Below, one piece after another: positions 7,253-14,842 of a stretch of 64,000 nucleotides of DNA. The translations under genes were made by a program, and so were the position numbers. This DNA comes from Streptomyces sp. NBC_01231 (lineage in GTDB: Bacteria; Actinomycetota; Actinomycetes; Streptomycetales; Streptomycetaceae): assembly GCA_035999765.1 (NCBI GenBank), contig CP108521.1:1364001-1428000 (forward strand). Direction: 5' to 3'. The notes below the pieces were generated by a model that had not been told where the DNA came from, did not search any database, and was given only the letters and a program-made list of their open reading frames with translations. How positions within the stretch are numbered: the stretch's first letter is position 1; every line of letters begins with the position of its first letter.

Positions 7253-8848
7253 ATGGCGGATACGAGGACAGAGCCCGGGCTGCCGAAGGGATTCCGTGGC
7301 GCCGAACTCGGCTGGCCAGAGCTGCACCGCATCCCGCACCCGCCCCGTCGGCTGCCCCTGCTGGGTGACGTGATCGGCGCCGGCGGGCGCACACCGCTAC
7401 AGGACACCCTCGCGCACGCCCGCCGGCTGGGGCCCGTCTTCCGGCGCAAGGTCTTCGGCCGGGAGTTCGTGTTCACCTGGGGCGCCGATCTCGTGGCCGA
7501 CCTGGCGGACGAGTCGCGGTTCGCCAAGCACGTGGGCCTCGGGGTCGCCAATCTGCGGCCGGTGGCCGGGGACGGGCTGTTCACGGCGTACAACCACGAG
7601 CCCAACTGGCAGTTGGCGCACGACGTCCTGGCCCCCGGCTTCAACCGGGGGGCCATGGAGGGCTACCACGCGATGATGCTGGCGGTGGCCGGCCGGCTCA
7701 CCGACCACTGGGACCGCGCGCTGACCTCGGGCCGGGCGGTGGACGTGCCCGGGGACATGACCAAGCTGACCCTGGAGACGATCGCGCGGACCGGCTTCGG
7801 GCACGACTTCGGTTCCTTCGAACGCGCCCGTCCGCATCCCTTCGTGACCGCGATGGTGGGCACCCTCACCTACGCACAGCTCCTCAACACGGTGCCCTCC
7901 CCGCTGCTGCTGCGCCGGGCCGCCCGTCGCAACCAGGCCGACGTCGCCCACCTCAACCGCACGGTGGACGAGCTGGTCCGGGTCCGGCGCGCCGGCCGGG
8001 GCGGGGACGGAGATCTGCTGGACCGGATGCTGGACACGGCTCATCCGGAGACCGGGGAGCGACTGTCGTCCCAGAACGTCCGGCGCCAGGTCATCACCTT
8101 CCTGATCGCGGGCCACGAGACCACCTCGGGCGCGCTCTCCTTCGCCCTGCACTACCTCTCCCGCCATCCCGAGGTCGCCGCCCGCGCCCGCGCCGAGGTG
8201 GACCAGGTGTGGGGCGCGACCGAGGTACCCGGCTACGACCAGGTGGCCAAGCTGCGGTACGTGCGCCGGGTGCTGGACGAGTCACTGCGGCTGTGGCCGA
8301 CGGCGCCCGCCTACGCCCGGGAGGCCCGCGAGGACACCGTGCTGGCCGGGTCGTATCCGATGCGGCGGGGCGCCTGGACGCTGGTCCTGCTGCCGATGCT
8401 GCACCGGGATCCCTCGGTCTGGGGCGCCGGGGCGGAACGGTTCGACCCGGACCGCTTCGAGGCGAAGGCGATACGGTCCCGGCCGCCCCACACCTACAAG
8501 CCGTTCGGGACCGGGGCGCGGGCCTGCATCGGCCGGCAGTTCGCGCTGCACGAGGCCACCCTGGTCCTGGGCCTGCTGCTGCGCCGCTACGAGTTCCGGG
8601 CCGACCCGGCGTACCGGCTGCGGGTGACCGAACGGCTCACCCTGATGCCGGACGGACTGCGGCTGCGCCTGGAACGGCGGTCCGGTACGGCGACGGGCTC
8701 CACCGAAGACCGCACACCGCCGGTGCGGCAGCAGGCCCGCGCCGCGGACGCCGCCCCCGGAGCCCGCTCTGTGGACATGTCTTCCGCGGCGGACCTGTCC
8801 GAGGCTCCGTCAGGGCCGCGGTGCCCAGTGCGCCGGGCGGGTGACTGA
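7253..8848 (+). CDS. Cytochrome P450, CYP102B-like
   Basis: A 531-residue complete P450 monooxygenase. The I-helix motif is AGHETT (286-291), the ExxR motif is ESLR (343-346), and the heme loop FGTGARACIG has thiolate ligand Cys425. The overall sequence resembles Streptomyces CYP102B1, a BM3-clade enzyme. It ends about 40 residues after the P450 fold and has no FMN/FAD reductase domain, so it needs separate electron partners. The ATG at 7253 is preceded by GGGAG; an in-frame extension to 7103 overlaps the tetR gene and is unlikely. The Pro/Ala/Ser tail (from about 480) is nonconserved. The 3' end overlaps the convergent pentapeptide-repeat gene by 39 bases. Confidence 0.92.
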   Translation: MADTRTEPGLPKGFRGAELGWPELHRIPHPPRRLPLLGDVIGAGGRTPLQDTLAHARRLGPVFRRKVFGREFVFTWGADLVADLADESRFAKHVGLGVANLRPVAGDGLFTAYNHEPNWQLAHDVLAPGFNRGAMEGYHAMMLAVAGRLTDHWDRALTSGRAVDVPGDMTKLTLETIARTGFGHDFGSFERARPHPFVTAMVGTLTYAQLLNTVPSPLLLRRAARRNQADVAHLNRTVDELVRVRRAGRGGDGDLLDRMLDTAHPETGERLSSQNVRRQVITFLIAGHETTSGALSFALHYLSRHPEVAARARAEVDQVWGATEVPGYDQVAKLRYVRRVLDESLRLWPTAPAYAREAREDTVLAGSYPMRRGAWTLVLLPMLHRDPSVWGAGAERFDPDRFEAKAIRSRPPHTYKPFGTGARACIGRQFALHEATLVLGLLLRRYEFRADPAYRLRVTERLTLMPDGLRLRLERRSGTATGSTEDRTPPVRQQARAADAAPGARSVDMSSAADLSEAPSGPRCPVRRAGD

Positions 8849-9640
8849 CCCGGGCAGCCGGGTGTCGGGACCGCCCTTGGCCGCGTTCACTTGGGGCTGG
8901 GTGAGGAAGAAGGCGCCGGTCAGGTCCGCGTCCGTGAGGTCGGTGTCGCGCAGGTCGGCGCCTATCAGGTCCGCCTCGCGCAGATCGGCCCCGGTGAGGT
9001 CGGCGGCGATGAGATAGGCGCCCCGCAGGTTGGCACCCCTGAGATCGGCGCCCTTGAGGCGGGCCCCCATCAGGTCCGCGCCCCGGCGGTTCTTCTTCCG
9101 GCCGCCCACGCCTGCCCGCACCAGCTCGCTGGTCCGCAGCAGAAGGACGTTCACCTCCTGCCGGTGCGCGCCCACGTCCAGCGTGCCGAGTTCGTCCGGG
9201 GTTCCACGGGTGAGTGCATCGGTCCGCTCCAGCGCCTCGCGCAGGTCGGCGTGGACCGGGCGGGCCGCCGGGAGGGTGAGGGCCTCGGTGAGGTACCAGA
9301 GCAGTTCGTGGAGCTGCCGGACGACCGGGAACACGTCGACCATGCGCCTGGCCTGCTCGCGCGGGCCCGTGCGCCAGTCCTGCCCGCCGAAGGTGACCTG
9401 CGAGACCTTCTGGCCGGCGCCGAAGCAGTCGTAGACCGTGCAGCCGTTGAACCCCTTCGTGCGCAGTTCGGCGTGGATGCCGCAGCGGTGGTCGCCCCGG
9501 AGGTTCGGGCAGGGCTTTCCCGCCTCCTTGTCGATGGCGAAGTCCGCCGAGGCGGCGAACGGCAGGGCGACGCAGCACAGGCCGAAGCACCGCTCGCAGT
9601 CGCCGCGCAGGTCGGCCCGGTCCGTCGTGTGGTCTCGCAT
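8810..9640 (-). CDS. Cys-rich N-terminal domain fused to pentapeptide repeats
   Basis: A 276-residue protein. Residues 10-75 contain nine Cys, including CERCFGLCC, a CPNLRGDHRC pair, and CTVYDC with His and Asp residues, resembling the zinc/iron-chelating YkgJ-type cluster. Residues about 185-245 are a right-handed quadrilateral beta-helix of pentapeptide repeats of the A(D/N)LxG type (GADLRGANLRGAYL, GADLREADLIGADL). Pentapeptide proteins often mimic DNA or act as scaffolds (family knowledge); the role of this fusion is unknown. The start is the ATG at 9640. It is convergent with, and overlapping, the P450 gene. Confidence 0.83.
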   Translation of the reverse strand: MRDHTTDRADLRGDCERCFGLCCVALPFAASADFAIDKEAGKPCPNLRGDHRCGIHAELRTKGFNGCTVYDCFGAGQKVSQVTFGGQDWRTGPREQARRMVDVFPVVRQLHELLWYLTEALTLPAARPVHADLREALERTDALTRGTPDELGTLDVGAHRQEVNVLLLRTSELVRAGVGGRKKNRRGADLMGARLKGADLRGANLRGAYLIAADLTGADLREADLIGADLRDTDLTDADLTGAFFLTQPQVNAAKGGPDTRLPGSVTRPAHWAPRP

Positions 9641-9817
9641 CCCGCCAGCGTACTTACCCGCAGGTCATGTCCTGGACGCCGCCCGTCCGCGAGGAGAACT
9701 CACCGGTGCGTTTCCGGCGCTGTGGGGATCCCCTCATCCAACGGTAAACAAGCTCGGCTATCACAGAGACACGAGCCGACCGAGGCAGGAGCCCGACCCG
9801 GACCGAGGAGAGACGTC

Positions 9818-10018
9818 ATGTGCAGCCACCAGCCGGCGTGCCCCGCCGCAGACCGCCCTGACCACCAGGTCGCCGTCACCGTGTCGGCCCACCCCGAACA
9901 GGGCTGGAGCCTGCTGTGCAACGGCACCATCGTCTTCGACGACACCGGTGAACTCCTGCCGGACGGACGGGCGGTGGGACCTCGGCGCGTTCCGGACACG
10001 CCGGCCGTGGCCGCCTGA
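9818..10018 (+). CDS. DUF5999 family small protein
   Basis: A 66-residue protein beginning MCSHQPACPAAD and containing HPEQGWSLLCNGTIVFDDTG followed by ELLPDG. This layout is that of the small, highly conserved Streptomyces DUF5999 family of unknown function. Three Cys (positions 2, 8 and 34) and a His near the N-terminus suggest a small metal site (inference). The ATG at 9818 follows GAGGAG. Larger reading frames through this region start far upstream inside the antisense of the pentapeptide gene and are not credible. Its stop lies one base before the stop of the convergent sigma factor gene. Confidence 0.85.
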   Translation: MCSHQPACPAADRPDHQVAVTVSAHPEQGWSLLCNGTIVFDDTGELLPDGRAVGPRRVPDTPAVAA

Positions 10019-10019
10019 G

Positions 10020-10931
10020 TCACCCGAGATCGAGGGTGTCCGACAGGTCGAGGTCCGCCAGGCGCTCCGGGTCGGCCAGGATGTACATCTCGACGATCCG
10101 GCCGTCGGCGACGGTGACGCCCATGACCGACTGCGGCCGCCCGTCAGGGGCGTTGACCATGCCGACCGCGCCGTTGACGAGTGCCAACCTGGCGAACGGG
10201 GCGAACTGCCGGAACAGCATGGCCTGTTCGGCCACCGCCCGCGCCCCGCGCACCAGCTTCGACGCGGCCGCGCCGCCGACCAGGGCGCCGGAGTCGACCC
10301 GCAGCACGATGTCCGGGTGCAGCACCGCGAGCAGGGCGTCGAAGTCGCCCGCCACGGAGGCCGCCATGAAGGCGTCGACGACCGCACGCTGCCGGCCGAG
10401 GTCCGGGTCGGCCGAGGGGGTGGCCCCCTGGACGCGGCGCCGGGCGCGGCTGGCGAGTTGGCGGGTCGCGGCCGAACCGCGGTCCAGGATCGGGGCGATG
10501 TCGTCGAAGGGCACCGCGAACATGTCGTGCAGGACGAACGCGAGCCGCTCGGCGGGCTCCAGCGTCTCCAGGACGATCATGAGGGCGATACCCACCGAGT
10601 CGGCCTGGAGGACCTCCTGTTCCGGGTCGGTCCGGTCCAGGGGCCGGATGAGGGGGTCGGGGAGGAAGGTGTCGTCCAGCGGGTCCTCACGGCGGGCGGT
10701 GCGCGAGCGCAGCAGGTCGAGGCAGACCCGGCCGACCGCGGTGGTCAGCCAGCCGCCGAGGTTGCGGATCTCCCCCGCGTCGACGCGGCCCAGCTTCAGC
10801 CAGGTCTCCTGGACGGCGTCCTCCGCCTCGGCCAGCGAGCCGAGCATGCGGTAGGCCACCGCCCGCAGGTGTCCGCGGTGTTCCTCGAAGCGGTCCGCCA
10901 GCAGTTCCGTCTCATTCACGCCGTCCCCCAT
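10020..10931 (-). CDS. sigJ: RNA polymerase sigma factor, SigJ/ECF41 type
   Basis: A 303-residue sigma factor. Region 2 (residues 8-80) includes AVAYRMLGSLAEAEDAVQET and RNLGGWLTTAVGRVCLDLLRS. Region 4 (about 115-170) includes PAERLAFVLHDMFAVPFDDI and SAATRQLASRARRRV. Residues 180-300 form a SnoaL-like domain (AFMAASVAGDFDALLAVLHP). This three-part layout defines ECF41/SigJ, in which the SnoaL domain replaces a separate anti-sigma factor (family knowledge). I start at ATG 10931; a GTG at 10919 is possible. The PIG-L gene lies 62 bases upstream on the same strand, but ECF41 genes usually sit beside a carboxymuconolactone decarboxylase or oxidoreductase, which is absent here. Confidence 0.9.
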   Translation of the reverse strand: MGDGVNETELLADRFEEHRGHLRAVAYRMLGSLAEAEDAVQETWLKLGRVDAGEIRNLGGWLTTAVGRVCLDLLRSRTARREDPLDDTFLPDPLIRPLDRTDPEQEVLQADSVGIALMIVLETLEPAERLAFVLHDMFAVPFDDIAPILDRGSAATRQLASRARRRVQGATPSADPDLGRQRAVVDAFMAASVAGDFDALLAVLHPDIVLRVDSGALVGGAAASKLVRGARAVAEQAMLFRQFAPFARLALVNGAVGMVNAPDGRPQSVMGVTVADGRIVEMYILADPERLADLDLSDTLDLG

Positions 10932-10993
10932 ACCGTCCCCCGCATCCAGCCCGGCCCCGTGCCGGGACCTGATGATCCAACCACGTCGGTCCG

Positions 10994-11737
10994 CTACCGG
11001 CCGAAGACCTCGAACGCGACAGCCGGCTTCCCGCCGAAGCGCTCCCCGGTCGCCGCGGCGTTGCCCGTCAGGAAGCCGCGCGCGTACGTCTCCGGGTCCT
11101 CGTCCGTCAACGCCTGGATGTAGGTGCGGTGTTCCAGCAGCGAGTGCACCGCCCGCTCCAGACCGGGCCCCGCGTCCACGGCGTGGGTGGGCGTGCTGGA
11201 GCCGGCGACGGCGACCCAGCGCACGCCGTCCCACGGCCGCAGGCCCTGCTCGCCGAGCTCCGGGAAGATCCACCGGTTGCCCGCGTCGCCCGCCGCGTCC
11301 AGCGTGGCACGCCCCACCGCCACGTGGTCTGGGGTGTTCCAGGCGACCCCGCCCCAGGTGTCCCGGTGGTTGAGGGTGATGACCAGCTCGGGCCGGTGCC
11401 GGCGGATCGCGGCGGCGATGTCGCGACGCAGCGCGGTGCCGTACTCGATGATCCCGTCGCGGTGGTCGAGGAACTCCACCACCGACACGCCCACCCTGGC
11501 CGCGCTCGACCGCTGCTCACGCTCGCGCAGCGGGCCGCACTCGGCGGGCTCCAGCGTGTCGATGCCGGCCTCACCGCGGCTGGCGAGGACGTAGGCGACC
11601 TCGCGGCCGGCGTCGGTCCAGGCGGCGACCGCCGCCGAGCAGCCGTACTCGAGGTCGTCCGGGTGCGCCACGACCGCGAGGGCACGCTGCCAGTCGTCGG
11701 GCATGGGCTGGAGCTGAGGGGTCTTCGGCTCGGTCAT
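10994..11737 (-). CDS. PIG-L (LmbE) family deacetylase
   Basis: A 247-residue zinc hydrolase. The zinc motif AHPDD (residues 24-28) lies at the end of strand 1, and NTPDHVAVG supplies the third His ligand. TLNHRDTWGG is a family block. Members deacetylate GlcNAc conjugates, mycothiol precursors or antibiotic intermediates; no substrate is indicated here. A longer frame starts at 11779, but the ATG at 11737 (MTEPKTP) fits the conserved core and gives normal length. It lies upstream of and collinear with the ECF41 sigma gene; any operon link is weak. Confidence 0.85.
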   Translation of the reverse strand: MTEPKTPQLQPMPDDWQRALAVVAHPDDLEYGCSAAVAAWTDAGREVAYVLASRGEAGIDTLEPAECGPLREREQRSSAARVGVSVVEFLDHRDGIIEYGTALRRDIAAAIRRHRPELVITLNHRDTWGGVAWNTPDHVAVGRATLDAAGDAGNRWIFPELGEQGLRPWDGVRWVAVAGSSTPTHAVDAGPGLERAVHSLLEHRTYIQALTDEDPETYARGFLTGNAAATGERFGGKPAVAFEVFGR

Positions 11738-11780
11738 GGCCGCAGAGTAGTGCGAGCCGACGGCCTCGGCAGGCGACACG

Positions 11781-11889
11781 GTTCAGCACGCCGAGCTCAG
11801 GACCCGTTCAGCACGCCGAGAAACTCAGGACCCGTTCAGCGCGCGGAAAGACTCCGGACCGGTTCAGCGCGCCGAGAGGCTGGAGCGCC
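11781..11889. repeat. Four tandem 25-28-bp units copying the lacI gene end
   Basis: Units at 11781, 11806, 11834 and 11862 each begin GTTCAGC(A/G)CGC and continue into CGAG...CTCAGGACCC-type sequence. The lengths are 25, 28, 28 and 28 bp. The last unit contains the true stop codon (complement 11866..11864) and the final codons of the LacI gene, so the three others are downstream copies that each carry the same stop. This points to tandem slippage duplication of a gene terminus. Confidence 0.85.
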
Positions 11890-12895
11890 GGACCACCAGT
11901 TCGGGCTGGAGTACGACCCGCCGGTGCTCGTGGCCCCGAGGTGCGCCCTCCGCCTCCGCCTCCGTCTCCTCCAGGAGGAGTTCGGCGGCCAGCGCGCCCA
12001 TGGTGACGGCGGGCTGGCGGACCGAGGTGAGCGGGACGGCCGCGGCGGCCGCGAACTCGATGTCGTCGTAGCCGACGATCGCGAGGTCGTCGGGGACGCC
12101 GACGCCGGCCGCGTACATGGCCTGCAGGACACCGAGGGCGAGCAGGTCGTTGGCGCAGAACACGGCGGTCGGGCGGGCGGCGAGGCCGAGCAGGCGGGCG
12201 CCGGCGTCGCGTCCGGCGGCCACGTCCAGCCGCTCGGTGGGCAGCTCGCGCATGCACTCCGGTCCGAGGCCCGCCTCGGCGAGCGCGTTCAGGGCGCCGG
12301 TGCGGCGGTCGCGGACCTGGTTGAGTCCGGGCGGACCGCTGACGTACGCGAGGGAACGGTGTCCGGCGTCCACGAGGTGGCGCACGGCGAGCGCGCCGCC
12401 CGCCACGTCGTCGACGGAGACCGAGCACTCGGTGGTGCCCTCGGCGACCCGGTCGACGAGGACGAAGGGGATGCCGTGGCGCCGGAACGACTCGATGTTG
12501 CGTCCGGTGGCGTCCGCCGGCGTCAGCAGCACACCGCGCACGCGCTGCTCGGCGAACAGTGAGAGGTAGTCCGCCTCCTCGCCCGGGTTCTGGGCGCTGT
12601 TGCAGACCATCACGCCGAGTCCGGCCTCGCGCGCGGCCCGCTCGGCACCGCGCGCGACGTCGACGAAGAAGGGGTTGCCCATGTCGAGGACGAGCAGCCC
12701 CATGATCCGGCTGCGGCCCGCGCGCAGCTGGCGCGCGGACTCGCTGCGGACGTAACCGAGCCGGTCTATCGCGGAGAGCACCCGGGCCCGGGTCTCGGTC
12801 GCGACCGTGTCCGGGCGGTTGATGACGTTCGACACCGTGCCGACGGAGACTCCGGCGGCACGGGCGACGTCCTTGATACCCACCGACTGGGCCAT
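11864..12895 (-). CDS. rhaR: LacI family regulator of the rhamnose locus
   Basis: A 343-residue LacI/GalR repressor. The HTH lies at residues 5-25 (IKDVARAAGVSVGTVSNVIN), with the hinge RSESARQLRAG, and the periplasmic-binding-protein-like effector domain runs from about residue 62 (IMGLLVLDMGNPFF, then VGYDDIEFA). It is the last gene of the leftward rhamnose arm, 79 bases after the BNR gene. By context it should bind the LacI-type palindromes between rhaT and rhaI and respond to rhamnose or a derivative (inference). The C-terminus lies in a tandem repeat that extends beyond the stop. Confidence 0.85.
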   Translation of the reverse strand: MAQSVGIKDVARAAGVSVGTVSNVINRPDTVATETRARVLSAIDRLGYVRSESARQLRAGRSRIMGLLVLDMGNPFFVDVARGAERAAREAGLGVMVCNSAQNPGEEADYLSLFAEQRVRGVLLTPADATGRNIESFRRHGIPFVLVDRVAEGTTECSVSVDDVAGGALAVRHLVDAGHRSLAYVSGPPGLNQVRDRRTGALNALAEAGLGPECMRELPTERLDVAAGRDAGARLLGLAARPTAVFCANDLLALGVLQAMYAAGVGVPDDLAIVGYDDIEFAAAAAVPLTSVRQPAVTMGALAAELLLEETEAEAEGAPRGHEHRRVVLQPELVVRRSSLSAR

Positions 12896-12974
12896 CAGGC
12901 AGGGACCTCCACGAGGGTGAGGGGTGGCCGGAAAGCCCTCACATTACCGTCATCACACCGCGTATCCGGCCCGG

Positions 12975-14399
12975 TCACGCGGGGAGTGCGAAGTCGACGA
13001 CGTGCAGCGCCGAGGGGGTCGTGCCGCTGGACTTCTCCTGGTACATGAACGACAGGACGTTGCCGGCCTTGACCCGCAACTCGTCGATCACGACCTCGCC
13101 GAAGGCGTTGAGGCCGCTGCCGTCGAAGAGGATCTTCCAGTCGGTGTACCCGGAGGCCGCGGACGCTCCGGCGATCCGGCCGAAGGGGAAGATCGCGTAC
13201 GCGTTGTCGTACTTGTCCAGGACCAGTTTCGTGCGCTGGCTGGAGTTCAGCGGGACCGGGATCTCGGTCTTCTGCCAGCTGCCGGAGGCGTTCCTGCGGA
13301 GATGGAAGGCGCGGCCGTTGGTCGTGCGGTCTGTGACGTAGTTGGTGGTGCACTGGCCGAAGCGGCCGGGGACGTAGCTGATGATCGCGTGCGGTCGGCC
13401 GGCCGAGTCGGTGGTCTGGCTCTCCTGGTTCATCAGGGAGTGGTCGGGGTTGAGCGGGTCGACGACCAGGCCCGTGTCGGTGACCGAGACCTTGTCGGAG
13501 CCGCCGGTCGTGCCGACGACCGTGCCCGCGTTGTTGCGCCAGGTCCGCCCGCGGTCGTCGGAGTAGACGTAGCCGGTGTCGTGGTTGGTGATGCCGCCAC
13601 CGTCGCACATCACGGCGCCGTTCTGCTCACGCCAGGTGAAGAAGGAGTGCAGCCGGCCGTTGGCGTCGTAGTCGATGCCGTGCAGGTACATGTTGCGGGC
13701 CGTGCTGGAGCCGTGCTCGCTGGTGTAGGTGCCGGTGGAACTCGACCACTCGCCGAGCGCCGTCCAGCTCGAACCGTCGTACTCCGCGAGCGCGTTGCGG
13801 CCGTTGCCGGAGATCGCGACCCGGTAGCTGAGCTGGAGTCTGCCCTCCGGGGTGGAGACGAACTGCGGGTACGTGAACTGCGTGGTGAGCGCGAGTCCGT
13901 CGAGTGTCGACTGAGGCGCGCCGAAGCGGGCCGCCGTCCAGTTGAGCCCGGCCGGGTTGTCCATCAGCCCGGTCACCGACTTGACGTAGGTGAAGCCGTC
14001 GCTGTGCGAGTCCATGTTGAGGTGGAGGCGGCCGTCGACCTTGGAGACGCCCATGGAGATGACGTTGTGGGAGTCGCCGGCCTTGAGCGTGTGGCCGACC
14101 TGGACGGTGGACCAGGTGCCGCCGCCGAGGACACGGCGGGCGACGACGGCGTTGCGGTCGGCGGTGTACCAGGCGGCGTACTGGTAGCCCTTGTAGGTCA
14201 GCAGCCCGTTCTTCTGGAACGAGTTGTTGTTGACCAGTCCGTCGTACGACACGAAGAAGACAGCCTGGGTGTCGAGCGTGGTGGTCCCGGTGCGGGTGAC
14301 CGAGGGGCCGGGGTCGGCGGCCCTGGCCGTGCCGGCACTGAAGGCCGGGGTCACTGCGGCAGCGGCGAGGGCGGCGCCCAGCAGCGTACGTCTCTTCAT
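12975..14399 (-). CDS. Secreted BNR-repeat (BNR_4) beta-propeller protein, putative polysaccharide lyase/hydrolase
   Basis: A 474-residue exported protein. The signal peptide KRRTLLGAALAAAAV ends near SAGTARAA (about residue 28) and has twin Arg, so Tat export is possible. The mature part is a propeller of the BNR repeat-containing family: YAAWYTADRNAVVARR, DSHNVISMGVSKVDGRLHLN, TYPQFVSTPEGRLQLSYR, SDDRGRTWRNNAGT and YDNAYAIFPFGR. Members of this fold include ulvan and rhamnogalacturonan lyases (family knowledge). It lies between the rhamnose mutarotase and the rhamnose LacI gene, so I infer it releases rhamnose-containing fragments outside the cell. No catalytic residues can be assigned by eye. 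Confidence 0.75.
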   Translation of the reverse strand: MKRRTLLGAALAAAAVTPAFSAGTARAADPGPSVTRTGTTTLDTQAVFFVSYDGLVNNNSFQKNGLLTYKGYQYAAWYTADRNAVVARRVLGGGTWSTVQVGHTLKAGDSHNVISMGVSKVDGRLHLNMDSHSDGFTYVKSVTGLMDNPAGLNWTAARFGAPQSTLDGLALTTQFTYPQFVSTPEGRLQLSYRVAISGNGRNALAEYDGSSWTALGEWSSSTGTYTSEHGSSTARNMYLHGIDYDANGRLHSFFTWREQNGAVMCDGGGITNHDTGYVYSDDRGRTWRNNAGTVVGTTGGSDKVSVTDTGLVVDPLNPDHSLMNQESQTTDSAGRPHAIISYVPGRFGQCTTNYVTDRTTNGRAFHLRRNASGSWQKTEIPVPLNSSQRTKLVLDKYDNAYAIFPFGRIAGASAASGYTDWKILFDGSGLNAFGEVVIDELRVKAGNVLSFMYQEKSSGTTPSALHVVDFALPA

Positions 14400-14490
14400 C
14401 TCGGGGGACTCCGTTGTCGGCGAGAGGTGCGGGAGCGGAACGGGGGGATGCGGTGGGGTAACGGGGGGCTACAGGGAGTGCTGGGTGAGA

Positions 14491-14811
14491 TCAGGCGAGG
14501 TGGAACACCTCGGTGAGCGGTTTCATGGCCTCGTCGGGTCGGGCGCCGTCCAGTGACTCGAAGAACGGTGCCATCTCCGCCTGCCACCGGGCGTTGACCT
14601 CGGTGGCCTCCATGCCGGCCTGGGCCGCGGCGAAGTCCTCGGTCTCCAGGTAGCCGACGAGCAGGCCGTCGTCGCGCAGAAAGAGGGAGTAGTTGTGCCA
14701 GCCGGTGGCCGAGAGCGCGGCGAGCATCTCGGGCCACACGGCGGCATGACGTTCGCGGTACTCGGCGAGCCGGTCCTCACGGACCTTGAGCAGAAAACAG
14801 ACGCGCTGCAT
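14491..14811 (-). CDS. rhaM: L-rhamnose mutarotase
   Basis: A 106-residue RhaM-family enzyme that interconverts the alpha and beta anomers of L-rhamnose. Tyr18 and His22 (AEYRERHAAVWPEM) fall at the same positions as the catalytic pair in E. coli RhaM. The second conserved block is WHNYSLFLRDDGLLVGYLE, and the C-terminus is EVFHLA as in most members. Length matches the family (about 104). It lies 31 bases downstream of the rhamnose-binding lipoprotein and 91 bases before the BNR gene, within the import arm. Confidence 0.96.
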   Translation of the reverse strand: MQRVCFLLKVREDRLAEYRERHAAVWPEMLAALSATGWHNYSLFLRDDGLLVGYLETEDFAAAQAGMEATEVNARWQAEMAPFFESLDGARPDEAMKPLTEVFHLA

Positions 14812-14842
14812 GAAGTACCGCTCCTCCAGGGTGACTTGGGGA

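Noticed and set aside
1..8848. Secondary-metabolite gene cluster suggested by two P450s
   Set aside because: No polyketide synthase, NRPS, terpene synthase or other core enzyme is encoded in the window.
8891..9817. Upstream in-frame extension of the DUF5999 gene
   Set aside because: It would run through the antisense of the pentapeptide-repeat gene; the short form with GAGGAG at 9806 is the conserved protein.
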